Assembly: GCF_014646295.1 (NCBI RefSeq)
Contig: NZ_BMNE01000005.1
Location: forward strand, 287,743 to 351,742
Source: Nocardia rhizosphaerihabitans
GTDB taxonomy: Bacteria; Actinomycetota; Actinomycetes; Mycobacteriales; Mycobacteriaceae
Direction: 5' to 3'
DNA length: 64,000 bases
Part shown: positions 38,292 to 58,544 of the stretch, in pieces
Numbering within the stretch: the stretch's first letter is position 1
How the letters are laid out: each line of letters starts with the position of its first letter
Made by a program: the position numbers and the translations under genes
The notes under the pieces: generated by a model
Seen by the model: only the letters and a program-made list of their open reading frames with translations
What the model was told of the DNA's origin: nothing
The model's database searches: none

Positions 38292-39329
38292 GTGGATCTG
38301 AGTCTCTTCTATTTCAGTAGTTCGGCGGGGGACGGCGGCAGCTATTCGCTGCTGCTGGATGGCGCGAAATTCGCTGATGCCGAGGGTCTGTCGGCGGTCT
38401 GGACGCCGGAGCGCCACTTTCATCGATTCGGTGGCATGTTCCCGAATTCCGCGGTGACCTCGGCGGCCGTGGCCGCGGTGACCGAGCGGGTTTCCGTGCG
38501 AGCGGGCAGTGTCATTGCGCCACTGCATCATCCGCTGCGGATCGTGGAGGACTGGTCGATAGTCGACAATCTATCGGGTGGCCGCGCCGGTGTCGCGTTC
38601 GCTTCCGGCTGGAACTCGCAGGACTTCCTGCTCGAGCCAGACGCGTACGCCGACCGCCGCACTATCGTGGTCGAGACCGCCGACGAGGTCAGGGCGCTGT
38701 GGCGCGGCAAGCCCGCCACCGGTGCCGACGGACTCGGCAATCAGATCGAGGTCGAGCCGTTTCCGCGTCCCGTACAGGGCGATCTCCCGATCTGGCTGAC
38801 CAGCGGCGGCAGCCCGGAGACCTTCGCCGCCGCGGGCCGCGGCGGGTACGGAGTACTGACCCATCTCATCGGCCAGGACATGGCCGCGCTCGCCGCGAAG
38901 ATCGAGCTGTACCGCGCGGAACTCGCGAAATCGAGTGCACCGCAACGCAACGAGCACGTCGCCGTCATGCTGCACACGTTCCTCGGTGAGGATCGCGAGC
39001 AGATCAAGGACATTGTTCACGAGCCGTTCAGCGGCTACCTGCGTGACTCCGTCGATCTGCTCGCCAAGGCCGCGGAGCTGGCAGGTGGGCCGAGCCTGGA
39101 GGCTCTGTCGGAGCAGGACCGCGCCGGCATCGTCGATTTCGCGTTCGAGCGCTACTTCCGGACCAGCGCGCTGTTCGGCACGCTCGAGGACGCGCTGGAG
39201 ATCTGCGACCAGCTCGCCGACATCGGAGTGGACGAGGTCGCCTGTCTCGTCGACTTCGGGGTGCCCGCGGACCTGGTCCGCGAATCCTTCAGCCACCTGG
39301 GTGATCTCAACAAGATCCTCCAGTCCTGA
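38292..39329 (+). CDS. Luciferase-like FMN monooxygenase, MupA/Atu3640 (natural-product) family
   Basis: The 345-aa LLM-superfamily protein begins MDLSLFYFSSSAGDGGSYSL. AEGLSAVWTPERHFHRFGGM and FPNSAVTSAAVAAVTERVSV are the diagnostic blocks. SGGRAGVAFASGWNSQDFLL and LPIWLTSGGSPETFAAAGRG follow. This subfamily is found as free proteins or as domains inside PKS/NRPS clusters and hydroxylates carrier-bound or free intermediates with reduced FMN. A GTG start has GGTGGGG upstream. The next gene is the first NRPS, 58 nt away on the same strand, so co-transcription and a pathway role are likely. The hydroxylated position cannot be read from sequence. Confidence 0.92.
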   Translation: MDLSLFYFSSSAGDGGSYSLLLDGAKFADAEGLSAVWTPERHFHRFGGMFPNSAVTSAAVAAVTERVSVRAGSVIAPLHHPLRIVEDWSIVDNLSGGRAGVAFASGWNSQDFLLEPDAYADRRTIVVETADEVRALWRGKPATGADGLGNQIEVEPFPRPVQGDLPIWLTSGGSPETFAAAGRGGYGVLTHLIGQDMAALAAKIELYRAELAKSSAPQRNEHVAVMLHTFLGEDREQIKDIVHEPFSGYLRDSVDLLAKAAELAGGPSLEALSEQDRAGIVDFAFERYFRTSALFGTLEDALEICDQLADIGVDEVACLVDFGVPADLVRESFSHLGDLNKILQS

Positions 39330-39387
39330 CCACATCGTTGGCGGTGGCCGCGGATTCAGGCCGCCGAAGTTCTGAAAGTGGCACAGC

Positions 39388-42300
39388 GTGACGAGTACCG
39401 AGTTCGCGGGTTCTGATCTCTCGGCGCTGCAGCGAGAGATCTGGCTCCGGCAGTACCTGCATCCCGAACCGACCATCGCTATCGCGCAATACGTCGACAT
39501 CACCGGCGATTTCGAGATAGCGGTGCTGCGGCAGGCATTGGAGCTCGCGAGTCGCGAGTTCGGATCCCTGCGCGCGGCCTTCCTCCCGCCCGAAGAGGGG
39601 CAGGTCTTTCCGCGTGCGGTGACCAGGACGACGACCACCTATCGGTTGCGGGAGTTCGATCTTCGCGACGACGACGATCCGATCGCCGCGGCCGAGCAGC
39701 TGATGCGTCGTGCCGTCGGCGCATCCCTCGATGTCGCGAGCGATCCGCCGATCGAGATGGCGGCGATCAGAGTCGGTGCTGCCCGCTGGTTCTGGTTCAT
39801 GCGCGCCCATCACATCGTTCTCGACGGCTACAGCGGCATGACGGTACTCGGGCGCACCGCCGAGCTGTATCGATCCATCGCGTGCGGCACGCCGGTCGAG
39901 GTCGAACCCCGCGACGATCTCGCGGTGCTGCTGAAGGCGGAGAAGACCTATCGGGGCTCGCGCGCCTGGGAGCGGGATCGGCGGTACTGGCGGGAACGGG
40001 CCGAAGCCCTGCGCAGCGCGAGCTCGTCGCTCCCGGTGGGGGGTTCGGCCGCGGCCGAGACATCCCGTGCGGTCGCCGAATTCGACGCTGCCGCGGTACC
40101 GACCCGGGAGGAAGCGGCCGACCGGGGTGTCGTCCTGTTCTCGACCGAATCCGCCCTGGTTTCGGTGATCGCGCTGTACCTCGCGAGCGTGTCCGGCGAG
40201 CCTGCCTTCCGGCTGAGCATTCCGGTGACCACCCGGATGACCAAGGACACCAAGCTCGGCTCGGGTGCGGTGTCGAATGTGGTGCCGGTGCTGGTCGAGC
40301 GGGATCCCGCGGCCACGCTCGCCGACATGTTCCGCGGCGTGGAGACCGACCTGTTCTCCGCTCTCATGCACCAGCGTCTCCGGTCGACCGAGATCGCCGC
40401 CGAAATCGGTGTCGAGACGACGGAATTCGGCTCGGTATTCGGTCCGGTCGTCAACGCGATGCTCATCGAAGCCGGTGTCGATTTCGGCACCGCGTCCGGA
40501 CGATTCGAGATCCTGACCGCCGGTCCGACCGACGGCCTGTCGGTGCTGATCGTCTACGGCGATCGCAAGGACACCATCCGGCTGGTGTTCGAGGCCGATC
40601 CCGCGGTGATCGGCGCGGCGACCTTGCAGACGCTCGCCGACGGCTGCGCGGCGTTCGCCGTGCGGGTCCTGCACGGACTCGTCGCGGACCCGCAGCAGCG
40701 GTTCGCCGGGTTCACGCCGCTGACCTCGGCCGATCTTCGCCGGGTACTCGAAGACTGGAACCGGACCGGGCGGGAGCTCCCGGCCATGACGCTTCCAGGG
40801 CTGGTGGCCCGCTCGGTGGCCGCCGACCCGGACGCACCCGCCGTCTCCTCCGGCGACCGGACCCTGTCGTACCGGCAGCTCGCGGGGGCGGCGAACCGGC
40901 TGGCGCGGGTGCTGATCGAGCGCGGGGTAGGGCCGGACACGTTCGTCGCGGTGGCATTGCCGCGGTCGACGGATCTCGTTGTCGCGCTGCTCGCGATTCT
41001 CGAGGCCGGTGGCGCGTACGTGCCGGTCGATCCCGCGTATCCGGTGGAGCGGATCGGCTTCATGCTGGCCGATGCGGCGCCGCTGCTCGTGCTGTCGGAT
41101 ACGGCGACGGCGAGCACGCTCGAGCTCGCGCGCTCGGCGGTCGAATGGCTCCTGCTGGACGACCCGGCGCTGGCCACCGACCTGGCACAGCGCCCGGACA
41201 CGCCGGTCACCGATCGGGTCGCGTCGACGCTGCCCGATCACGCGGCGTACATGATCTACACCTCGGGGTCGACCGGCAGGCCCAAGGGCGTCGTGATCAC
41301 CCATCGCGGCATCGTGAACAACCTCGAATGGGCACGAAACACTTTGGGTACGGCCTTTTTTCGGCGTTCGCTGGCCGCGACATCGATCAGTTTCGACATG
41401 TCCTCGTTCGAAATCTGGGGCACGCTCGGCGCGGGCGGCTCGACCCGGATGGTCACGAGCATTCTCGCGCTCGGTGACGGTTCACTCGCCGGCGAACAGT
41501 TCAGCTTCGTCAATGCGGTGCCGTCGGTGTTCGCCCGGGTGCTCGGCGACGGTATCCGGGTCGGTGGGATCGAGAATTTCGTGTTCGCCGGCGAGGCGCT
41601 ACCCCGGTCGCTGAGCACGGAGGTGCTGTGCCGATTCCCGGGAACCCGCATCGTCGATGCCTACGGTCCGACCGAAGCTTTCATCGACACGGCCGCGATC
41701 ACGACCGAGGTGGACGGTGCCGCGCAGGGCATCGGCAGACCTGTCTGGAACACCCGCGCGTATGTGCTCGACCGATGGTTGTGCCCGGTCGCGCCCGGCG
41801 TGATCGGTGAGCTGTACATCGGCGGTGCGCAGGTGGCTCGTGGCTATCACGGTCGTCCGGCGCTCACCGCGGGCCGCTTCGTCGCCGACCCTTTCGGCGG
41901 CGCGGGCGAAAGGCTCTATCGCACCGGTGATCTCGTGCGCTGGACGGCCGACGGCACACTCGAGTACGCGGGCAGGGCCGACGATCAGGTGAAGATCCGC
42001 GGCTTCCGGGTCGAGCTCGGCGAGGTCGAGTCGGCGCTGGTCGACGTCTCCGGTGCGCGGCGCGCCGTCGCGGTCACCCGGCCGGACCACGCGGGCGCGC
42101 AGCAGCTGGTCGGCTATCTGTGGGCGGAGGCGGCGGTCGACGCCGCCCAGGTGCGGCGTGATCTCGGCGCGCTGCTGCCCGCGCACATGGTGCCCGCGGT
42201 GGTCGTCGTACTCGATCAGCTGCCGCTGACGCCGAACGGGAAGGTCGACCGGAAGGCGCTGCCCGCACCGGATTTCACCCGTATGGTGTCCGCGCGCGGT

Positions 42301-45300
42301 CCGCGCGACGGCAGGGAAGAAGTCCTGTGCGGCCTGTTCGCCGAGGTGCTCGGGCTGGACCGGGTCGGCATCGACGACTCGTTCTTCGACCTCGGCGGGC
42401 ATTCGCTGCTCGGCGCGCGGCTGTTGAGCCGGGTGCACGACGTGCTGGGCGCCGACCTGTCGGTGCGTGATCTGTTCGAGGCGCCGACCGCGGGTGAGCT
42501 CGCCGCCAGGGCGGCAGCGGCCGCGGGCAGCGCGCGGCCGCCGCTCGTCGCACGCGAGCGGCCGGAGGTGCTGCCGTTGTCGTTCGGCCAGGCACGGTTG
42601 TGGTTCCTGAACCGGTTCGAGGCGGGCTCGGCGAACTACAACCTCCCGGTGGTGCTGCGACTGCGTGGCCGCATCGATCCGGCGGTTCTCGACGACGCGC
42701 TGTGGGACGTCGTGTGCAGGCACGAGCCATTGCGCACGGTGTTTCCCGAGGTCGACGGTGCCGCGGTGCAGCGGGTACTCACCCCGGAGCAGGCGCGTGC
42801 GCGGTGCTCGGTGACCAGGCTGTCCGGTGCGCCGGACGAGGCGGCGATCGGCGAGTTCGGTCGGCGCGGCTTCGACCTGTCCCGTGAATTGCCGGTGCGG
42901 GCAGGAGTTCTCGTTGTAGGTGAGGGCGAGATCGTGCTCGCCACCGTTTTCCATCACATCGCCGCCGACGGTTGGTCGCTGGCGCCGTTCGCCCGTGATC
43001 TGAGTCGTGCCGTCGCGGCCCGCAATGCCGGTCGCGCACCGGAGTGGGCACCGCTGCCGGTCCAGTACGCGGACTTCGCGCTGTGGCAGCGCGACTATCT
43101 GGGCGACTACGCGACCGGCACCGGGAAACTGGCTGAGCAGCTGGACTATTGGCGAAAGACGCTGGCGGGGGCGCCCGCTGAACTGGTGGTGCCGAGCGAT
43201 CGCGTCCGCCCCGCCGCTCCCACCTATCGGGGCGGCGCCGTAGCGATCGAGCTGTCCGCCGCGGTGCATCGGGGTGTGACCGCGGTGGCGCGATCGTGCG
43301 GTGCGAGCGTGTTCATGGTGCTGCACGCGGCGGTCTCGGTATTGCTGTCGAAGCTCGGTGCGGGCACCGATGTCGTCGTGGGAACGCCGGTCGCAGGCCG
43401 GTCGCACGCCGTCCTGGACGATATCGTCGGGTTCTTCCTGAACACGGTCGTGTTGCGGCTCGATGTGTCGGGTGACCCCTCGTTCGCCGCGATCGTCGAG
43501 CGGGCTCGGGCGGTGGACCTGGGTGCTTTCGAGCACCAGGATGTGCCGTTCGAGGTGCTCGTCGAGGCAGTGAATCCGGAACGGGTGCTGAACCGGCATC
43601 CGCTGTTCCAGGTGCTGGTGGTGTTGCAGAACACCGAGCTTCCGGTTATCGAGATACCCGGTGTCGATGTCGCGGTCGAGCCGGTGGGGACGGAGTCGAC
43701 CAAGGTTGATCTCGAATTCGACTTCACCGAACGCGGGGACGGGTCGGGGATCACGGGCACCCTGCGGTACTCGGCCGACCTGTTCGACGGGCGGTCGGCG
43801 CACACGCTTGTCCGGCGGTTCACCCTGTTGCTCGAGTCGCTGGTTGCCGAGCCCGATCGACGTGTATCGGCCCACTCGCTGCTCTCCACCGTAGAGCGGA
43901 CACAGATTCTGACGGACTGGCAGAGTCCGGAGAGACCGCTGTCGACGGCCACGCTGCCGGAGCTGTTCGAAGCCCAGGTGGCTCGGACACCTACGGCACC
44001 CGCCGTCCTCTTCGGGGGACAGGAAACGACGTTCGCCGAGTTGGATGCCGCCGCGAACCGGCTGGCCCGCCACCTCCTGGCGCGCGGTATCGGCCCGGAG
44101 TCGACGGTTGCCCTGCTGCTGCCTCGTGGGACAGAGCTGGTGGTCGCGCTGCTCGCCGTGCTCAGGTCCGGCGCAGCCTACGTGCCGGTCGATCCCGGCT
44201 ATCCGGCCGAACGCATCGCGTTCATGATCGACGATTCGGCGGCGCGGCTGGTCCTCACCGACACTGCGACCGCTGCGAACGTCGCGGTGGGTGCCGATCG
44301 GCTGGTGCTCGACGATCCGGACACCGCGGGTGAGATCGCGGCCCTGGCGTCGCTGCACGTCGGCGCTGGTCTTGCCCCTGCGAATCCCGCCTACGTGATC
44401 TACACCTCCGGCTCCACCGGCACGCCGAAAGGAGTGATCATCTCCCATGCGGCGCTGGTGAATTTCCTTGTCCGGATGGCGGATTCCCTGCAACTGGCGC
44501 CACGGGATCGATGGCTGGCGGTCACGACGATCTCGTTCGACATCGCTGCTCTGGAGCTCTATCTCCCGCTGATCACCGGTGCGGCGGTAGTCCTCGCCTC
44601 CGACCTCGCGGCCAAGGACGCCACCGCGCTGGCGGCCGTGGCACGCGCCGCCGAAGCCACTGTGTTGCAGGCGACCCCGTCGATGTGGTCCTCGCTGCTC
44701 GCTGTCGACCCGGAAGCGGTGACGGGGTTGCGCGCACTCGTCGGTGGCGAGGCATTGCCCACGGCATTGGCTCGGTCGCTGGTCGCGACGACTGCCTCGG
44801 TGCGGAACATGTACGGCCCCACCGAGGCCACGGTCTGGTGCAGCCAGGCCGAGGTAGACCTCGATTGGCTCGACGCACCGACCATCGGTGTGCCGTTCGC
44901 CGACACCCGCGCCTACGTCCTCGACGCCGAGCTCGGACTGGTTCCGCCCGGCGTGCCGGGTGAGCTGTACGTCGGTGGCGTCCAGTTGGCGCGTGGTTAT
45001 CACCGGCAGCCCGCGCTGACCGCGGCCCGGTTCGTCGCCGATCCGTACGGCAAGCCGGGCGAGCGTCTCTATCGCACCGGTGATGTCGTCCGATGGTCGT
45101 CGGCGGGCGAACTGGAGTACGTCGGACGCGCCGATGACCAGGTCAAGATCCGCGGGCACCGGATCGAACCCGGTGAGGTCGAAGCGGTGATCGCGCAGGT
45201 GGCCGGTGTCGCCAGGGTTGTTGTCGTCGCTCGGCGCGATCACTCCGGAGCACACCAACTCGTCGCCTACGTCGTCCCCGAGCCCGGCGTGACACTGCGT

Positions 45301-48300
45301 GGACCGGCAGTCAGGGAATCCGCCGCTGCCACGCTGCCCGTGCAGCTGGTTCCCGCCGTGGTCGTCGTCCTGGCCGAGCTCCCGCTGACGCCGAATGGGA
45401 AGGTCGACCGAAAGGCATTGCCCGCACCGGATTTCACCGAACTGGTGAGCGCTCGCGCACCCCGCGATCACCGCGAACAGGTCCTGTGCACGGTCTTCGC
45501 CGAGGTACTCGAACTCGAGCGGGTCGGCATCGACGACTCGTTCTTCGACCTCGGCGGCCATTCGCTGCTGGGCACGCGGCTGCTGAGCCGGGTGCGGAGC
45601 GTGCTCGGTGCGGAACTCACCGTGCGCGACCTGTTCGAGGCGCCCACGGTGGCAGCGCTGAGCGAGCGGGTGAAGTCGGCGTCGGGTCCGTCGCATCCGC
45701 CGCTGGTCGCCGCCGAGCGCCCGGCGGTACTGCCGCTGTCGTTCGGGCAGGCGCGCTTGTGGTTCCTGAACCGCTTCGAAGGTGCCTCGGCCAGCTACAA
45801 CATGCCGATGGTGCTGCGGGTACACGGTGTCGACCGCGAGGTTCTCGAAGCGGCGCTGGGGGATGTGGTGGAACGCCACGAGGCGTTGCGCACGGTGTTC
45901 CCGGAGCTCGACGGGACGGCGGTGCAGCGGGTACTGACACCCGAGGAAGCGCGCACTCGTCGCGAATTCGTTTATCGGCGCACCGATTCGGCACAAGCCG
46001 ATGTCGCGGTGGTCGAGTTGATCGGCCGTGGATTCGACGTGACCCGCGAATTGCCGATGCGGGTGGGGATATTCGAGATCGGCGACGAACTGCTCGTCGT
46101 CATCGTCGTGCACCACATCGCCGCCGACGGCTGGTCGATGGCTCCCTTGGCGCGCGACGTCACCGCCGCCGTGACGGCCCGGCTGTCGGGCGATGCCCCG
46201 CGCTGGCCCGCGCTGCCGGTGCAGTACGCCGATTACGCACTGTGGCAGCGAGACCGGCTCGGTGCGGCCACCGACGAGAACAGTGTGCTGGGCACGCAGC
46301 TGGACTACTGGCGCCGTGCGCTCGACGGCGCCCCCGCCGAACTGTCATTGCCCACCGACCGGGCGCGCCCGGCCCAGCCGAGCTACCGGGGCGGCTCGGT
46401 ACCGATCGAGATCTCCGCCGACACCCATCGCGCGGTCCACGCGCTGGCACGGTCCGGCGCGGCCAGCGCCTTCATGGTCTTGCACGCCGCGGTCTCGGTG
46501 CTGCTGGCGAAACACGGCGCGGGCACCGACATCGTGATCGGTACACCGGTCGCCGGGCGCGCCGATCAGGCGCTGGAAGAGCTGGTCGGCTTCTTCGTCA
46601 ACACGATGGCACTGCGCGCCGATCTGTCCGGCGACCCAGGATTCACCGAGGTCATCGACCGTGTGCGGACCGGCGACCTCGCGGCCTACGAACATCAGGA
46701 TCTGCCTTTCGAACTGCTCGTCGAGGCATTGAGTCCCGAGCGGGCACTGAGCAGACACCCGCTGTTCCAGGTGCTCGTCGTCGTGCAGAACGACGCGGGC
46801 CCCGACGTGGCGCTGCCCGGCGCCGGCATCACGGTCGAGCAGGTCGACGCCGGGGCGACGAAGTTCGATCTCGAGTTCGTGTTCACCGAACGGCACGATG
46901 CCGACGGCGCCGCCGGGATCACGGGCGCACTGCACTTTTCGCGCGATCTGTTCGACGAAGCCACAGCAGACCAGCTGGCCCGGCGGTTCGAGCGACTGCT
47001 CGACCAGATGTCTGCCCGGCCGGAGCTGCCGCTCTCGCGGCTGTCGGTGCTCGAACCCGCTGAGCTCGAACAGATCTGCCACACATGGAACGACACCGAG
47101 CACGCCGTCGCCTCGACAACGGTCGTGGAACTGTTCGCCGCGCAGGCGCACCGTGACCCCATCGCCGTGGCAGTCCGTGACCAGCACGGATCGATCGCAT
47201 ACGGCGAGATGTCAGCGGCGGTGAACCGGCTCGCCCGACTGCTGATCGCCCGCGGTGTCGGAGCCGAATCGTTCGTCGCCCTCGTCCTGCCTCGATCAAC
47301 GGACCTGATGGTCGCGCTGCTCGCGGTACAGACCGCGGGTGCGGCCTACGTACCGGTCGACCCCACCTATCCCGCAGAACGAGTGCGGCACATGCTGAGC
47401 GACGCGGGTCCGTGCGTGGTGGTGACGACCAGCGCTACCGCGGCGCTGGTGCACGCGGCCGATCCCGCCGCGGAGCCGATCGTGCTGGACGAGCCGGACA
47501 CCCGTGCGGCGCTCGCGGCACAGCCGAGCGCCGAGGTGAGCGCGGTCCGCGACCTGGATACTCCCGCCTACATGATCTACACCTCCGGCTCGACCGGGCG
47601 GCCGAAGGGCGTCGTCGTCACCCACCGGAGCCTGGTGAATCTCGCGTTGACCCAAGCGGATTCGTTCGACATCGGTGCAGGATCGCGAGTCGTCAATGTG
47701 CTGTCGCCGGGATTCGACGTGTTCACCGGCATCGCCGCCAGTGCGCTGGTGCGCGGAGCTACGCTCTGTCCGGTCGACATCCAGGACTACCAGGGCGATC
47801 TCGGCAGGGTCGCCGTCGAGCTGGAGCCCACCCATGTGGTCGCGACACCAGGGATTCTCGAGCTCGCAAGCGAGGAGCTCTATGCCGCCTCGCGCACGAT
47901 CATCGTCGGTGGCGAGGCGCCGTCGCGTGAGCTGATCGCCCGGCGCGACCGGGTGCGGGTGTTCAACGCCTACGGACCGACAGAGTGCACCGTCATGGTG
48001 ACCGCGTCGGGCGCGGGCGACCGCACCACCGTGATCGGCGCCCCGGTCTGGAACACCCGCGTCTACGTGCTCGACGACGCCCTGCGACCGGTCCCGGCCG
48101 GTGTCACCGGTGAGCTGTATGTCGGTGGGGTCCAGCTGGCTCGCGGCTATCACCGGGCTCCCGGACTCACCGCGACGCGGTTCGTCGCCGACCCGTTCGG
48201 AACACCCGGCCTGCGGCTCTATCGCACCGGCGACCACGTCCGCTGGACCGCGTCCGGCGAACTCGACTTCCTCGGCCGTGCCGACGACCAGGTCAAGGTG

Positions 48301-48857
48301 CGCGGTTTCCGGGTGGAGCTGGGCGAGATCGAAGCCGCGGTCGGTGCCAGGCCCGCGGTCGCGCAGGCGGCGGTGGTCGTTCGTGCCGATCGCGCAGGTC
48401 GTGACCAGCTGGTGGCCTATGTCGTTGCCGCGCCCGGTATGAGTGTGGACAAGCTGCGCAACGAGCTTCGGGCGAGCCTGCCCGCGCACATGGTGCCGCT
48501 GGTCGTCGTCACCGAAGCCCTGCCGCTGACGCCCAACGGCAAGGTGGATCGAAAGGCCTTGCCCGCCCCCGATTTCGCCGCCCTGGTGTCCGCGCGCGGA
48601 CCACGCACCGAGACCGAGACCGCCCTGTGCGCGCTGTTCGCGGAGGTGCTCGAGCTGGAGCGGGTCGGCATCGACGATTCCTTCTTCGACCTCGGTGGCC
48701 ACTCGCTGTCGGCGACCCGGCTGGTCAGCCGGGTCCGCACGGTGCTCGGGGCCGAGCTGACCATTCGTGACCTGTTCGAGGCCCCGACCGTCGAGTCGCT
48801 GGCGGGGCGTGTCCGCACCACGGCAAGGCCGGCCCGGCCCGCGTTGCGGCGAATGAG

Positions 48858-48861
<4 letters not shown>
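39388..48861 (+). CDS. Nonribosomal peptide synthetase 1, three modules (C-A-T)3
   Basis: The 3157-aa synthetase carries three complete elongation-type modules. Module 1: C with HHIVLDG (His141-142), A with YTSGSTGRPKG at about 624, T with LGGHS (Ser1006). Module 2: C with HHIAADG (His1189), A at about 1672, T (Ser2059). Module 3: C with HHIAADG (His2242), A at about 2731, T (Ser3106). The first C domain opens LSALQREIWLRQYL and resembles EntF/DhbF-type domains rather than the LSFGQARLWFLN type of the other two. Because a C domain comes first, the chain should be primed by an acyl or aryl group loaded elsewhere. There is no epimerization or release domain. The C-terminus is basic (RPARPALRRMR). 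The stop overlaps the next gene by 4 nt. Specificities: unassigned, Gly, unassigned. Confidence 0.96.
40797..42270 (+). other. NRPS1 A domain 1, substrate unassigned
   Basis: Aligned by eye to the phenylalanine-activating GrsA domain, the ten pocket residues read DMFNVAAIDK, from FDMSSF, VNAVPS, FVFAGEA, DAYGPTEAFID and the A10 lysine. I know no standard code equal to this. The stretch between A4 and A5 is shorter than in the other domains. Confidence 0.5.
43955..45435 (+). other. NRPS1 A domain 2, predicted glycine
   Basis: Pocket residues read DILQLGMVWK (FDIAAL, LQATPS, LVGGEA, NMYGPTEATVW). The established glycine code is DILQLGLIWK, so 8 of 10 match with conservative differences. Confidence 0.75.
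47120..48570 (+). other. NRPS1 A domain 3, substrate unassigned
   Basis: Pocket residues read DVGVIGAVMK (FDVFTG, VVATPG, IVGGEA, NAYGPTECTVM). I cannot match this to a standard code with confidence. Confidence 0.45.

Positions 48862-58540
<9,679 letters not shown>

Positions 58541-58544
<4 letters not shown>

Noticed and set aside
41599..46116. A 1505-codon open frame on the minus strand opposite NRPS1
   Set aside because: It is antisense to a clear NRPS. The high GC content removes stops in the complementary frame, and the translation is Arg/Gly/His-rich without domains.
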